This document shows positions 37,669-50,129 of a stretch of 64,000 nt of DNA, piece after piece. The notes under the pieces were generated by a model that was not told the DNA's origin, did not search any database, and worked only from the letters and a program-made list of their open reading frames with translations. Position numbers and translations under genes: made by a program. The stretch spans positions 19,901 to 83,900 of the forward strand of contig NZ_JAEIOJ010000017.1 of assembly GCF_016464305.1 (NCBI RefSeq), written 5' to 3'. Source of the stretch: Umezawaea beigongshangensis (GTDB lineage Bacteria; Actinomycetota; Actinomycetes; Mycobacteriales; Pseudonocardiaceae). Position 1 is the stretch's first letter. Every line of letters starts with the position of its first letter.

Positions 37669-38552
37669 TCCCGCCCCAGGTCGCGGTGGACGACCTTGAC
37701 GGCCATGCCGTCCTCGGCGGCGAGGCGCGAGGCCAGCTCCTCGGAGATCGCGACGCTGCGGTGCTTGCCGCCCGTGCAGCCGACGGCGAGCGTCAGGTAG
37801 CGCTTGCCCTCGCGGCGGTAACCGGCGCCGATCAGCCGCAGCAGCTCGTGGTAGCGGTCGAGGAACTCGTCCGCCCCCTCCTGGGTGAGCACGTAGTTGC
37901 GCACGTCCGGCTCCAGACCCGTCTGCTCGCGCAGCTCGGGGATCCAGAACGGGTTCGGCAGGAAGCGGACGTCCATGACGAGGTCGGAGTCCATCGGCAG
38001 GCCGTACTTGTAGCCGAAGGACAGCACCGTGACGCGGGTGCGCGCCGCGGTCTCCGAGCCGAACGAGTCCTCGATCTTCGCGCGCAGCTGGTGCACCGAC
38101 AGCGCGGAGGTGTCCAGGACCAGGTCGGCCTCCTCGCGCAGCGGCGTGAGCAGGACGCGCTCGGCGGCGATGCCGTCGGCCAACCGGCCGTCGCCCTGCA
38201 TCGGGTGACCGCGGCGGACCGCCTCGAAGCGGCGGATCAGCACGTCGTCGGTGGCCTCCAGGAACAGCACGCGCGGCTTGTAGCTCCGCGCGTCCAGGTC
38301 CTTGATGATGGCCGCCAGGTCCTCGGTGAACGCGCGGCTGCGCACGTCCATGACGACCGCGACCCTGGTGATCGCGCCCCTGGCCTGGGCCCCCAGCTCC
38401 ACCATGGTGGAGATCAGCTCGGGTGGCAGGTTGTCCACGACGAACCAGCCGAGGTCCTCCAGGCACTTGGCGGCCGTGCTGCGGCCCGCGCCGGACAGCC
38501 CGGTCACCACCGCGACCTCGATGCCGGACTTCTCGCCGGCGGGTGCACTCAC
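37665..38552 (-). CDS. rapZ: RapZ-family nucleotide-binding protein
   Basis: A 295-residue P-loop protein. In E. coli RapZ controls the small RNA that regulates glucosamine-6-phosphate synthase; the role in actinobacteria is not settled. The P-loop [29 protein letters not shown] has arginine in place of lysine, the normal state in this phylum. The C-terminal domain has [26 protein letters not shown] and [19 protein letters not shown] 38552 overlaps the uvrC stop. Confidence 0.95.
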   Translation of the reverse strand: MSAPAGEKSGIEVAVVTGLSGAGRSTAAKCLEDLGWFVVDNLPPELISTMVELGAQARGAITRVAVVMDVRSRAFTEDLAAIIKDLDARSYKPRVLFLEATDDVLIRRFEAVRRGHPMQGDGRLADGIAAERVLLTPLREEADLVLDTSALSVHQLRAKIEDSFGSETAARTRVTVLSFGYKYGLPMDSDLVMDVRFLPNPFWIPELREQTGLEPDVRNYVLTQEGADEFLDRYHELLRLIGAGYRREGKRYLTLAVGCTGGKHRSVAISEELASRLAAEDGMAVKVVHRDLGRE

Positions 38553-40561
38553 GTTGTCTCCCCTTCGCTACTGGCCGTGCCGCTGGTCAGCGACGCGAGC
38601 ACGGCTTCCGCGGTGCGCCGGCCCACGCCCGGCACCACGCTGATCTCCTCGACGGTCGCTTCGCGCAGCTTGCGCACCGACCCGAAGTGCTTGAGCAGGG
38701 CGGCCCTGCGGGTCTGTCCGAGTCCCGGCACGTCGTCGAGCGCCGAGGCCGTCATCCGCTTGGACCGCTTCTGCCTGTGGTAGGCGACGGCGAACCGGTG
38801 CGCCTCGTCGCGCACCCGTTGCAGCAGGTAGAGCGCCTCGCTGGTGCGGGGCAGGATCACCGGGTCCGGGTCGTGGGGCAGCCAGACCTCCTCCAGCCGC
38901 TTCGCGAGCCCCACCACCGCGACGTCGGTGACGCCCAGCTCGGCGAGGACGTCGGCCGCCGCGCTGGCCTGCGGCCCCGCGCCGTCGACGACCAGCAGGT
39001 TCGGCGGGTAGGCGAACTTGCGCGGCCGGCCGGTCTCCAGGTCGATGCCCGGCGGTGAGCCGGCGGGCGCGGCGCCGTCGGCGGTGGCGCCGACCGGAAC
39101 GGCGTCGGGCACCACCTCGGCGGCGGCGTCCTTCGCCGTCTCCCGCAGGTAGGCCTGGAAGCGGCGGCGGACGACCTCGGCGATGGAGGCGACGTCGCCC
39201 TCCTGCGCCCCCTCGCGGATCGCGAACCGCCGGTACTCGGACTTGCGGGCCAGGCCGTCCTCGAACACCACGAGCGAGGCGACCACGTCGGTGCCCTGCA
39301 CGTGGCTGATGTCGGTGCACTCGATGCGCAGCGGCGCGGTGTCCAGCTCCAGCGCCTCCTGGAGCTCCTGGAGCGCGGCGGAGCGCGCGGTGAGGTCACC
39401 GGCCCTGCGCAGCTTGTGCTGGGTGAACGCCTCGGCGGCGTTGCGCGCGACGGTCTCCATCAGCGCGCGCTTGTCGCCGCGCTGCGGGACGCGCAGCTGC
39501 ACGCGGGAGCCCCGCAGGTCCGACAGCCACCCCTCCAGGACCGCGGCGTCCGCCGGCAGTTCGGGGACGAGCACCTCGCGCGGCACGAGCGTGGTCTCCA
39601 CGCCGGGCACGTCGGCGCTCTCGGCCTGCAGACCGTAGAACTGGGTGACGAACTGGTCGACGAGCGTCGGGGTGTCGGCGTCCTCGACCCTGTCCACGAC
39701 CCAGCCGCGCTGACCGCGCACGCGTCCGCCGCGCACGTGGAAGACCTGGACGGATGCCTCCAGCTCGTCCTGCGCGAAGGCGACCACGTCGGCGTCGGTG
39801 CCGTCGCCGAGGACGACGGCCTGCTTCTCCAGCGCGCGGCGCAGCGCCCCGAGGTCGTCGCGCAGCCGGGCCGCGCGCTCGAACTCCAGCTCCTCGGCGG
39901 CGGCGTTCATCTCCCGCTCCAGGCGCTTGACCATCGCGTCGGTGCGGCCGGCGAGGAAGTCGCAGAAGTCGCCGACGATCTCCCGGTGCTCCTCGGGGCT
40001 CACCCTGCCGACGCACGGCGCGGAGCACTTGTCGATGTAGCCGAGCAGGCACGGCCGCCCCATCTGGGCGTGCCGCTTGAACACCCCCGACGAGCAGGTG
40101 CGCGCGGGGAAGACCCGCAGCAGCAGGTCCAGGGTCTCGCGGATCGCCCAGGCGTGGGCGTAGGGGCCGAAGTAGCGGACCCCCCTGCGCCGCGGGCCCC
40201 GGTAGACGTGCAGCCGGGGGAACTCCTCGTTCAGCGTGACCGCGAGCACCGGGTAGGACTTGTCGTCGCGGTAGCGGACGTTGAACCGCGGGTCGAACTC
40301 CTTGATCCAGTTGTACTCCAGCTGGAGCGCCTCGACCTCGGTGCTCACCACGGTCCACTCGACGCTCGCCGCGGTCGTCACCATCTGCCGGGTGCGCGGG
40401 TGCAGCCCGGCGAGGTCGGCGAAGTAGGAGTTGAGCCTGCTGCGCAGGCTCTTGGCCTTGCCGACGTAGACGACCCCGCGGTTGGCGTCGCGGAACTTGT
40501 AGACACCGGGGGCGTCCGGGATCGTGCCGGGTGGGGGACGGTAGGTCGACGGGTCGGCCAC
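38549..40561 (-). CDS. uvrC: Excinuclease ABC subunit C
   Basis: Nuclease of nucleotide excision repair that cuts on both sides of a lesion marked by UvrAB. The 670 residues comprise a GIY-YIG domain ([25 protein letters not shown], residues about 19-95), a UVR UvrB-binding motif near [15 protein letters not shown], an RNase H-like domain ([35 protein letters not shown]) and two helix-hairpin-helix motifs at the end ([30 protein letters not shown]). About 35 alanine-rich residues after [15 protein letters not shown] form a loop insert. Upstream of rapZ, as usual. Confidence 0.97.
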   Translation of the reverse strand: MADPSTYRPPPGTIPDAPGVYKFRDANRGVVYVGKAKSLRSRLNSYFADLAGLHPRTRQMVTTAASVEWTVVSTEVEALQLEYNWIKEFDPRFNVRYRDDKSYPVLAVTLNEEFPRLHVYRGPRRRGVRYFGPYAHAWAIRETLDLLLRVFPARTCSSGVFKRHAQMGRPCLLGYIDKCSAPCVGRVSPEEHREIVGDFCDFLAGRTDAMVKRLEREMNAAAEELEFERAARLRDDLGALRRALEKQAVVLGDGTDADVVAFAQDELEASVQVFHVRGGRVRGQRGWVVDRVEDADTPTLVDQFVTQFYGLQAESADVPGVETTLVPREVLVPELPADAAVLEGWLSDLRGSRVQLRVPQRGDKRALMETVARNAAEAFTQHKLRRAGDLTARSAALQELQEALELDTAPLRIECTDISHVQGTDVVASLVVFEDGLARKSEYRRFAIREGAQEGDVASIAEVVRRRFQAYLRETAKDAAAEVVPDAVPVGATADGAAPAGSPPGIDLETGRPRKFAYPPNLLVVDGAGPQASAAADVLAELGVTDVAVVGLAKRLEEVWLPHDPDPVILPRTSEALYLLQRVRDEAHRFAVAYHRQKRSKRMTASALDDVPGLGQTRRAALLKHFGSVRKLREATVEEISVVPGVGRRTAEAVLASLTSGTASSEGETT

Positions 40562-40630
40562 GGCTCAAGCCTACGTGCGAGCACCGACACCCGATCGTGG
40601 AGCCCGACCCGCCGCCCCCGTCACCAGCCG

Positions 40631-41107
40631 TCAGGCGAGGACGACCTGGTCCCCGTCGACGGCCACGGGCACCTCGGTGAGGGGCTTCGTCGCCGGTCCC
40701 TTCTTCACGCCGCCGCTGGTGGCGTCGAACTGGCTGCCGTGCGCCGGGCAGCTGATGGTGCCGCCGGCGGGCTCGCCGACGAGCACGCCCTGGTGGGTGC
40801 AGCTGGCGTCGAACGCCTTGACCTCGGTGTCCGACACGCGGGTGACGACGAGCTTGTCGCCGCTGGGGCCGTCGACCACGACGCCACCGCCGACGGGGAC
40901 GTCGGCCAGCGCGACCAGGCCGCTGGCCGCGCCCCCGCCGGTGGGAGCGGCGGCGCTGGTGCCGCCGGCGGCCGAGGTCCTCGCCGCGCCGGTGGAGCCG
41001 GAGTCACCGCAGGCGACGAGGAGACCGCCGGGGACCGCGACGGCCGCGGCGAGGCCGCACAGGACGGACCTGCGGTTGGGCTGGGTGGTGCTCTCGGTGG
41101 AAGTCAA
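40631..41107 (-). CDS. Rieske [2Fe-2S] lipoprotein, paralogue 1
   Basis: A 158-residue exported iron-sulfur protein. NRRSVLCGLAAAVAVPGGLLVAC is a twin-arginine signal with a lipobox cysteine. A spacer rich in Ala, Ser and Thr follows, then the Rieske domain with cluster ligands in CTHQG and CPAHGSQF. The TTG at 41107 was chosen because GGAGG stands 6 nt before it. It is related to the small Rieske proteins found alone in actinobacteria, whose electron partners are unknown. A shorter paralogue follows upstream. Confidence 0.9.
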   Translation of the reverse strand: MTSTESTTQPNRRSVLCGLAAAVAVPGGLLVACGDSGSTGAARTSAAGGTSAAAPTGGGAASGLVALADVPVGGGVVVDGPSGDKLVVTRVSDTEVKAFDASCTHQGVLVGEPAGGTISCPAHGSQFDATSGGVKKGPATKPLTEVPVAVDGDQVVLA

Positions 41108-41178
41108 CCGAATCCTCCGCGGAGTGGTGGTGGGGTGTCCGAGTACACCGCCAACTACGCATCTCCGCACGATCCGGT

Positions 41179-41601
41179 TCACCCCAGGAGCACGTCCTGC
41201 CCCGACGTCGTGACGGGGACCTCGGCGAGCCCGCCGGTCGCGGGGCCGCGCCGCACCGCGCCGGTCGCCGGGTCGAAGGTGCTGCGGTGGGTCGGGCAGG
41301 TGATCACCCCGCCCGAGGGCGGCCCGACGAGCGTGTCCGCGTGGGGGCACGTCGGGTCGAAGGCGCGGACGACGTCCTCCTCGGGGCGCACGAGCAGCAG
41401 CTGGGCGTCGCCGGGCACGTCGACGAGCACGCCGCCGCCCACGGGCACGTCGGCCAGCCCGGCGAGCCGGTCCCCCGGCTTCGCGGTCCCCGTTCCCCCG
41501 GTCCGGCGCGGCGCCGCGGAGCCGCACGCCGCGAGCGACGACGTCAGGGCTCCGAGGGCCGCCGCGCACAGCGCCGTCCTGCGGGTGATGCCGTCCGGCA
41601 C
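41179..41601 (-). CDS. Rieske [2Fe-2S] lipoprotein, paralogue 2
   Basis: A 140-residue paralogue of the next gene. ITRRTALCAAALGALTSSLAAC is a twin-arginine lipoprotein signal. Cluster ligands lie in CPHADT and CPTHRSTF, where the first shows proline in place of the usual threonine. Both copies share DVPVGGGV(V/L)VD and GPATxxLxEVPV, so they arose by duplication. The two genes are 71 bp apart on the same strand. Confidence 0.9.
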   Translation of the reverse strand: MPDGITRRTALCAAALGALTSSLAACGSAAPRRTGGTGTAKPGDRLAGLADVPVGGGVLVDVPGDAQLLLVRPEEDVVRAFDPTCPHADTLVGPPSGGVITCPTHRSTFDPATGAVRRGPATGGLAEVPVTTSGQDVLLG

Positions 41602-41617
41602 CTCGCACCTCCAGCGT

Positions 41618-41666
41618 GATCTCGCGTCCGGCGTCCCAGTGTGACGGGCGCGGCGGACGCGAGATC
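41618..41666 (-). terminator. Inverted repeat between unknown gene and Rieske paralogue 2
   Basis: GATCTCGCGTCC (41618-41629) pairs perfectly with GGACGCGAGATC (41655-41666). It lies after the stop of the 41683-42225 gene and before the Rieske ribosome binding site. The loop of 25 nt is long, so its role as a terminator is probable rather than sure. Confidence 0.5.
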
Positions 41667-41682
41667 GCGCGGGGAGTGCGGC

Positions 41683-42225
41683 TCAGCGTTCCGTCGAGGC
41701 CGATCGGGCCAGCGCCAGGACCGCGGTGAACGGCGGGAACCAGTGCCTGCTGTGCGACGGCGGGTTCGCCCAGCGCAGCGAGCCGTAGCGGGTCATCGTC
41801 GGGGGCAGCGCGATGCGGTGCGGCGAGCGGACGAACTGCACCTCCGGCGGCGCCTTGAGGTGGGTGGGCAGCAGGGCCACGAGTTCGGCCAGGAAGATCC
41901 AGTGCTCGCGGGGACCGGGTATGACGGTGACCGGTCCGGCGAGCATTCTGGCCTTGAGGTCCGCGAGCACCCTGGAGCCGATCCGGGCGGGCATCGCGAG
42001 CGCGGTCGTGGCGGGGCCCAGCGGCAGGAAGACACCCTGCTCCGTCACCGAGACCTGCCAGCCGAGCAGGCGGTAGCCGGCCACGGCCTCGCCGATCGCC
42101 CGGTCGTTGGCACGCCGCGCGGGTGACTGGGGTGTCTCCGGCCTGGTGGCCACCGGGGCCGCCGACACCGCCGACGCAGCCCTCGCGCTGGTCGCCTTCG
42201 CTGTGGTCGAGGTGGTGATGCTCAT
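41683..42225 (-). CDS. Hypothetical protein, unrecognised
   Basis: A 180-residue soluble protein. The first 40 residues are Ala/Ser/Thr-rich. The remainder reads AVAGYRLLGWQVSVTEQGVFLPLGPATTALAMPARIGSRVLADLK and VTVIPGPREHWIFLAELVALLP. The GPREHWIFLAE segment recalls actinobacterial proteins related to the N-terminal primase-polymerase domain, but catalytic residues cannot be assigned. GGAGAGGA stands about 10 nt before ATG 42225. It is divergent from the XRE regulator gene, with two palindromes between them, so it may be one of its targets. Confidence 0.6.
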   Translation of the reverse strand: MSITTSTTAKATSARAASAVSAAPVATRPETPQSPARRANDRAIGEAVAGYRLLGWQVSVTEQGVFLPLGPATTALAMPARIGSRVLADLKARMLAGPVTVIPGPREHWIFLAELVALLPTHLKAPPEVQFVRSPHRIALPPTMTRYGSLRWANPPSHSRHWFPPFTAVLALARSASTER

Positions 42226-42369
42226 GGACGGGTGTCCTCTCCAACCGGGTGGTCCGCGTGGGTGCTTCGGTCAGGTCCTCCACCGGGACGGGGTTCCGCC
42301 CTCTCCTGGTGACGTGTGCAGCCTGGAACCGGGTGACCTCCGACACCACACCTCGGGCGGGTGGCTCTC

Positions 42370-42384
42370 ATGCACCTCGTGCAT
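42370..42384. promoter_or_regulatory. Palindrome 1, ATGCA-N5-TGCAT
   Basis: ATGCACCTCGTGCAT is a perfect inverted repeat. Flanking CTCTC and GAGAG extend it to about 26 bp with one unpaired base. The same ATGCA-N5-TGCAT pattern recurs 70 bp downstream, just before the XRE gene promoter. Confidence 0.6.
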
Positions 42385-42439
42385 CGAGAGCATCCGTCGC
42401 ACCGCCTCGGGGGCCCAGCCGTGACCCGAACAGGGGTTC

Positions 42440-42481
42440 ATGCAGCAAATGCATGGACTGACGATCACGGCCCAGTACACT
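42440..42481 (+). promoter_or_regulatory. Palindrome 2 and promoter of the XRE-TPR regulator
   Basis: ATGCA-GCAAA-TGCAT (42440-42454) touches a possible -35 TGGACT (42454-42459), spaced 16 bp from the -10 TACACT (42476-42481). A protein bound there would block polymerase, which suggests autorepression by the downstream regulator. The rest of 42226-42512 holds no gene. Confidence 0.6.
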
Positions 42482-42512
42482 CGTCGGCACGCTCAGTGAC
42501 GGGAGCGAGGCT

Positions 42513-44078
42513 GTGGAATTGAACGCTGATGAGAGCGGATTAGCGAGACCCAGTTCCAAGCGCGCGTGCCCGTGCGGAGCGCTGATCGCGGCGGACAACA
42601 CCGATCGGCTCTGCCACCGGTGCAGGCGCAACGCGAGAGCGGACGTGTTCGGTCCGCCCGAGGTCCCGGACGAGTTCTGGGAGCACCCCGTGATGGCCGG
42701 CGCGCTCGCCGACCGGGACATGGGAGCGGTCCTCGCCGCCTACCGCCACCACCCGCTCCACGTCAGCAGGGTCACCCAGGACCGGATGGCGTCGTGGCTG
42801 GGGATCAGTCAGGCGCAGCTGTCGCGGTACGAGACCGGGGAGAACCCGATCGACCGCATGGACAAGCTGCGCCACTTCGCGCAGGTGCTCGGCATTCCCG
42901 GCGAGCGGCTGTGGTTCGACCGAGCGGGAACCCAGAGCCAGGCGGGCCCGGAGAACGGGGCACCGCCCGACGTGTTCGGCGCACCGTGGGACGCGTCGAG
43001 CATTGCACGTTCGGTCGAAGAGACGGCGAGGAGCGACTTGGCGATCAGCAGACGGGCGGCGCTCTCCGGAGCGGCCGCGGTGGCGGTGGGACCGGCCCTG
43101 GTCGAACCACTGCAGAGGTGGCTCCATCCGTTGCAGAGCGCGGTGCGGTGGTCCTCCAGCTCGGCGATCAGCGAGGAGGAGCTGGCAGCGTTGCAGGCCG
43201 TCGCGGACGGGTTGCGCGGATGGAGCGGTCGGGGCGGCTACGGACTGGCCCGCAAGGCGGTGCTCGGACAGCTGGACGAGCTCGCGGAGCGGTTGCAGCG
43301 CGCCCCCGGCGGACCGACGACGGAGCGGGCGTTCTTCATCGGCGCCGAGCTGTCGAAGGTCGCGGCGAGCATGTCGTTCGACGCCGGGCTGCACGACGCG
43401 GCCCAGCGCTACTACGTGCTCGCGATCAGGATGGCGAAGGCGGGGCGCAACGACCCGTTCGCGGCGCTGTGCCTGGCCGCGATGGCGAGGCAGATGTTCG
43501 ACCTGGGCAGGCCGGAGGACGGGCTGGACCTGGTGCAACTCGGTCAGTACGGCACGAGGCGCACCGCCAGCCCCACCCTGCGGGCGCTGCTGCTGACCAG
43601 GGAGGCGTGGGCCTACGCGAAGATGGGTCAGGTCAGGGACTTCCAGAACGCGGTGGGCATGGCGCAGGACAGCTTCGCCCAGCGCGACGCCGAGTCCGAA
43701 CCGCACTGGCTGCGCAGCTTCGACGAGGCCGAGCTGGAGGGCGTCGTCGGAGCACGGGTCCGCGATCTCGCGGTCCACGACCCGAGCGTGGCGCCGATGG
43801 CCGAGAAGCACATCCGCAGGGCGCTGGAGCTGCGCTCGCCGGAGCGGGTGCGCAACCGGACCTTCGACGTCATCGGCCTGGCCAGGACGAAGATGGTGGC
43901 TGGTGACCCCGAGGAGGCGTGCGGTTTGATCGACGACGTGCTGCCGACGGCGGCGAAGCTCTCGTCCGGGCGGGTGCTGCGCAAGCTCCAGGACTTCGCG
44001 AAGGAGTCGGAGCAGCACCGCCGGGTGCCGGCCGTGCGGGACGCCAGGGACGCGATCCGCGGCCTCCGGACGGCCTGA
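42513..44078 (+). CDS. XRE-family regulator with zinc ribbon and TPR-like sensor region
   Basis: A 521-residue regulator. CPCG and CHRC near residues 20-40 could bind zinc. The helix-turn-helix follows (VTQDRMASWLGISQAQLSRYETGENPIDRMDKLRHFAQVLGI, about 88-130). A linker then leads to about 350 residues of helical repeats (YYVLAIRMAKAGRNDPFAALCLAAMARQMFDLGRPEDGLDLV) like those of Streptomyces NsdA-type regulators. Such proteins sense a ligand or partner through the repeat region. The next gene, encoding a SLOG-like protein, overlaps it by one base, so the two are made together. Confidence 0.88.
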   Translation: MELNADESGLARPSSKRACPCGALIAADNTDRLCHRCRRNARADVFGPPEVPDEFWEHPVMAGALADRDMGAVLAAYRHHPLHVSRVTQDRMASWLGISQAQLSRYETGENPIDRMDKLRHFAQVLGIPGERLWFDRAGTQSQAGPENGAPPDVFGAPWDASSIARSVEETARSDLAISRRAALSGAAAVAVGPALVEPLQRWLHPLQSAVRWSSSSAISEEELAALQAVADGLRGWSGRGGYGLARKAVLGQLDELAERLQRAPGGPTTERAFFIGAELSKVAASMSFDAGLHDAAQRYYVLAIRMAKAGRNDPFAALCLAAMARQMFDLGRPEDGLDLVQLGQYGTRRTASPTLRALLLTREAWAYAKMGQVRDFQNAVGMAQDSFAQRDAESEPHWLRSFDEAELEGVVGARVRDLAVHDPSVAPMAEKHIRRALELRSPERVRNRTFDVIGLARTKMVAGDPEEACGLIDDVLPTAAKLSSGRVLRKLQDFAKESEQHRRVPAVRDARDAIRGLRTA

Positions 44079-44563
44079 TGCGGGTGGGGATCACCGGGCA
44101 CGCCAACCTGGTGGCGGAGTGCCGTGACGACGTGCGCTCCGCCCTGGGTGGCGTGCTCGCCGCCGAACTGGCCGAGCGGGGCGGGTCGCTGGTGGGCGTG
44201 ACCTGCCTCGCACCGGGGGCCGACCAGCTCTTCGCCGAGGCCGTCCTCGACCTGGGCGGCGCGGTCGAGGTCGTGCTGCCCGCCGGGGACTACCGCACGA
44301 AGCTGGCCCCCGACGACGTGCTCCGCTACGACGACCTGCTGCGGCGGGCCTCCGTGGTGAGCGTGCTGCCGTTCGAGATGTCGGGGCGGCGGGCCTACGC
44401 GGCCGCGAGCGAACGCGTGCTGGCCTCGGTGGAACTGCTGCTGGCCGTGTGGGACGGCCGGCCGCCGGACGGCCGGGGAGGCACGGCCGACGTCGTCGAC
44501 CACGCGCGCGCGACCGGGGTGGAGGTCCGCGTGGTGTGGCCGGAGACCGCTCGCCGCGCCTGA
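44078..44563 (+). CDS. SLOG-like nucleotide-binding Rossmann protein
   Basis: A 161-residue alpha/beta protein. MRVGITGHANL, LVGVTCLAPGADQLFAEAVLDLGGAVEVVLP and SVELLLAVWDGRPPDGRGGTADVVDHARATGVEVRVVWP give the pattern of the SLOG (DprA/LOG-like) superfamily: a first strand with GITGH, a GADQ loop and a phosphate-binding region near GRGGTADVV. SLOG domains bind nucleotides or their derivatives and often act as sensors in regulatory or defence modules. Its ATG overlaps the regulator stop (TGATG). Its likely role is to sense or make the ligand read by the regulator, which is inference. Confidence 0.75.
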   Translation: MRVGITGHANLVAECRDDVRSALGGVLAAELAERGGSLVGVTCLAPGADQLFAEAVLDLGGAVEVVLPAGDYRTKLAPDDVLRYDDLLRRASVVSVLPFEMSGRRAYAAASERVLASVELLLAVWDGRPPDGRGGTADVVDHARATGVEVRVVWPETARRA

Positions 44564-44585
44564 CCCCGGCGGGCGAGCAGCCCGG

Positions 44586-47510
<2,925 letters not shown>

Positions 47511-47521
47511 CGAAATCCTCC

Positions 47522-48544
47522 TCACGCGCTTCTGGGCGTCGGCACCGCGGAGATCCGCACGTCCGATCCGCACATCGTGGCCTCTTCCACCGTCAACCTC
47601 ACAGCGCCGGTGACGGTCGCCACGCCCGCGTCGCCCAGCGCCGCGGGCCCGGCGCCCAGCAGGGCCGGTGCGACGTAGGCGAGCACCCGGTCGACCCGGC
47701 CCGCGCGCACGAACGCGCCCGCGAGCGTCGGACCGCCCTCCAGCAGCACGTCGACGACGCCGCGACCGGCGAGTTCGGTGAGCACCTCGTCGGGGTCGTG
47801 CGTGCGCAGGCGCACGGTCTCGGCCTCGTCGTCGAACACCGCGGCCGTCGTCGGCAGGTCTCGCAACCCCACGACGACCCGCAACGGCTGGCGGGGCAGG
47901 AGTGTTCCCGTCGAGTCCCGCGCGGTGAGCCTCGGATCGTCGGCGACGACGGTCCCGGTGCCGGCGACGATCGCGTCCACGGTGGTCCGCAGGTCGTGCA
48001 CCTGCGCCCGCGACGGCGGCGAGGAGATCCACCGGCTGGTGCCGTCGGCCGCCGCTGACCTGCCGTCCAGGGACGCGGCGTACTTCCAGGTCACGTGCGG
48101 TCGGCCGGTGGCGGCGAAGTGCAGCCACGCGCGCAGCGGCCCGCGGCGCACCTGGTCGGCCAGCACGCCGGAGACCACCTCGACGCCCGCGGCGCGCAGC
48201 ACGTCCCCGCCCCCGGCGGCGACCGGGTTCGGGTCGGAGACCGCGTGCACGACGCGGACGACCCCGGCGGCGAGCAGCGCGCCGGTGCAGGGCGGCGTGC
48301 GCCCGCTGTGGGCGCAGGGTTCGAGCGTGACGACGGCGGTCCCGCCGCGCGCCCGTTCGCCGGCCTCGCGCAGGGCGACGACCTCGGCGTGCGGGCCGCC
48401 CGGCGGCTGCGTCGCGCCGACGCCCGCCACCCGCCCCCGCGCGTCGAGCACGACGCAGCCGACCGGCGGGTTGGGGCTGGTGGTGCCGGCGACGAGGGCA
48501 CTGGCCTCGACGGCCCGCACCATCGCCGCCTCGAAGGGGGTCAT
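47522..48544 (-). CDS. ribD: Riboflavin biosynthesis deaminase/reductase
   Basis: Deaminates and reduces the pyrimidine intermediate of riboflavin synthesis. The 340 residues contain the zinc deaminase domain with PHAEVVAL and [17 protein letters not shown], then an NADPH reductase domain ([46 protein letters not shown]). It overlaps the end of rpe by four bases. Confidence 0.97.
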   Translation of the reverse strand: MTPFEAAMVRAVEASALVAGTTSPNPPVGCVVLDARGRVAGVGATQPPGGPHAEVVALREAGERARGGTAVVTLEPCAHSGRTPPCTGALLAAGVVRVVHAVSDPNPVAAGGGDVLRAAGVEVVSGVLADQVRRGPLRAWLHFAATGRPHVTWKYAASLDGRSAAADGTSRWISSPPSRAQVHDLRTTVDAIVAGTGTVVADDPRLTARDSTGTLLPRQPLRVVVGLRDLPTTAAVFDDEAETVRLRTHDPDEVLTELAGRGVVDVLLEGGPTLAGAFVRAGRVDRVLAYVAPALLGAGPAALGDAGVATVTGAVRLTVEEATMCGSDVRISAVPTPRSA

Positions 48545-49218
48545 CGCAGGTGGGTGGTGTGCGCGGACGCGAGCGCGCGCAGGGCCTCCACGGCGCGACC
48601 GGGGTCCTCGGCGTCGTAGACCGCCGAGCCCGCCACGAAGCAGTCCACGCCCGCCTCCGCGGCTTGCTCGATCGTGTCGGCGTTGATGCCGCCGTCGATC
48701 TCCAGGATCAGCTTCAGGTGACCGGTGTCGACCAGGCGGCGTGCCGCGCGGACCTTGTCCAGCACCTCGACCATGAACCTCTGCCCGCCGAAGCCGGGCT
48801 CGACCGACATCACCAGCAGCGTGTCGTAGTGCTTGAGGACCTCGACGTGCGGCTCCAGCGGTGTGCCCGGCTTGATCGACAGCCCGGCCAGCGCGCCCGC
48901 CGCGCGGAGGTCCTTCGCGATGGCGACGGGGTCCTCCGCGGCCTCGGCGTGCACCGTCACGTTGTGGGCCCCGGCCTCGGCGTAGCCCACGGCCCAGCGG
49001 TCGGGGTCGTCGATCATGAGGTGGCAGTCCAGCGGGATGTCGGTCGCCGCGCGCAGCGAGGTCACGACGGGCAGCCCGAGCGTCAGGTTCGGCACGAAGT
49101 GCGCGTCCATGACGTCGACGTGCAGCCAGTCGGAGCCGGCCACGGCGGCGGCCTCGTCGGCGAGCCTCGCGAAGTCGGCGGACAGGATGCTGGGGGCGAT
49201 CATCGGCTGGTGGACCAC
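48541..49218 (-). CDS. rpe: Ribulose-phosphate 3-epimerase
   Basis: Interconverts ribulose 5-phosphate and xylulose 5-phosphate. It also supplies the ribulose 5-phosphate pool used by RibBA, which fits its place at the head of the riboflavin operon. The 225-residue TIM barrel has [31 protein letters not shown] with metal ligands, and [33 protein letters not shown] 49218 was preferred because TAGACT lies 8 nt upstream (leaderless). ATG 49203 is the alternative and lacks a binding site. Confidence 0.96.
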   Translation of the reverse strand: MVHQPMIAPSILSADFARLADEAAAVAGSDWLHVDVMDAHFVPNLTLGLPVVTSLRAATDIPLDCHLMIDDPDRWAVGYAEAGAHNVTVHAEAAEDPVAIAKDLRAAGALAGLSIKPGTPLEPHVEVLKHYDTLLVMSVEPGFGGQRFMVEVLDKVRAARRLVDTGHLKLILEIDGGINADTIEQAAEAGVDCFVAGSAVYDAEDPGRAVEALRALASAHTTHLR

Positions 49219-49226
49219 AGCGGAGA

Positions 49227-49232
49227 AGTCTA
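49227..49232 (-). promoter_or_regulatory. -10 element of the leaderless rpe-rib operon promoter
   Basis: Minus-strand TAGACT ends 8 nt before GTG 49218. With a transcript starting at or next to the start codon there is no room for an FMN riboswitch. Confidence 0.5.
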
Positions 49233-49301
49233 GGTTCCGCCGACCGCGCGCACCGCCCCTCCCCTGGTCACCCGGACGGAGGTCGTGGAGTACGTCGCGG
49301 G

Positions 49302-50063
49302 TCAGGCGGTGGCACCGCCGTCGAGCACGAGGTCGTGGCCGACGGTGAACGAGGAGCTGTCCGACGCGAGCCACAGCACGGCGTCCGCCACCTCTTCGGT
49401 GGTCCCGATCCTGCCCAGCGGCACGTGGAGGGCCAGGCGCTCGTCGCGCTCGGCGTCGGTCTCGCCCGGCGCGCGCGACATCGAGGTGCCGGTGGCGCCG
49501 GGGCTGACGGAGTTGATCCGGACGCCGTCGCCGATGTGGTCGCGCGCCGCCGCACGGGTCAGGACGCTGACCGCCGCCTTGGAGGAGGCGTAGGCGGCCA
49601 GGCCGGGGCGCCGGCCGTGGAACCCGATGTTGGAGGCGACGTTGACGACGACGCCACCGCCGTGCTCGCGCATGTGGGCGATCTCGTACTTCATCGACAG
49701 CCAGGTGCCGGTGAGGTTGGTGCCGATCACCGACGCCCACACCTCCTCGTCGAGGTCGGCGACCGGACCCGGTCTGCCCAGGACGCCCGCGTTGTTGACC
49801 GCGACGTGCAGACCGCCGTACCGGCTCACCGCCGCGTCGACCGCGGCCGACACCTCGGCGGCGACGGACACGTCGGCGACCACGAAGCTCCCCGTCCCAC
49901 CACCGGCCTCGATCTGCTCGACGGTCGCGGCGAGGCCGTCCTCACCGCGACCGGCCACGACCACCGCCGCGCCCGCACGGGCGAAGGCCAGTGCGACGGC
50001 CCGCCCGATGCCGGAACCGCCACCGGTGACCAGGACGACCTTGCCGGCGAACTCCGCGTTCAT
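49302..50063 (-). CDS. Short-chain dehydrogenase/reductase
   Basis: A 253-residue NAD(P)-dependent oxidoreductase of the classical SDR type. [31 protein letters not shown] binds the coenzyme, and [32 protein letters not shown] gives the catalytic YxxxK. VNVAS and AAYASSK supply the other active residues. The C-terminus LVLDGGATA is typical. AGAGGAG precedes ATG 50063. It lies 66 bp after the TetR gene on the same strand, and a motif shared with the TetR promoter suggests control by that regulator. The substrate is unknown. Confidence 0.92.
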   Translation of the reverse strand: MNAEFAGKVVLVTGGGSGIGRAVALAFARAGAAVVVAGRGEDGLAATVEQIEAGGGTGSFVVADVSVAAEVSAAVDAAVSRYGGLHVAVNNAGVLGRPGPVADLDEEVWASVIGTNLTGTWLSMKYEIAHMREHGGGVVVNVASNIGFHGRRPGLAAYASSKAAVSVLTRAAARDHIGDGVRINSVSPGATGTSMSRAPGETDAERDERLALHVPLGRIGTTEEVADAVLWLASDSSSFTVGHDLVLDGGATA

Positions 50064-50078
50064 GACACTCCTCTTTGT

Positions 50079-50092
50079 GGTCCGATCGTTCT
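50079..50092 (-). promoter_or_regulatory. Possible TetR operator before the SDR gene
   Basis: Minus-strand AGAACGATCGGACC matches AGAACGAACGGTCA in the TetR promoter (50730-50743) at 11 of 14 positions. It lies between the TetR stop and the SDR ribosome binding site. Confidence 0.45.
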
Positions 50093-50129
50093 CATACGAT
50101 GACAACAGAAGACTCCGCCCGGACGACGT

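Noticed and set aside
49219..49301. FMN riboswitch before the riboflavin operon
   Set aside because: The likely leaderless promoter of rpe leaves no leader, and no conserved RFN element is visible.
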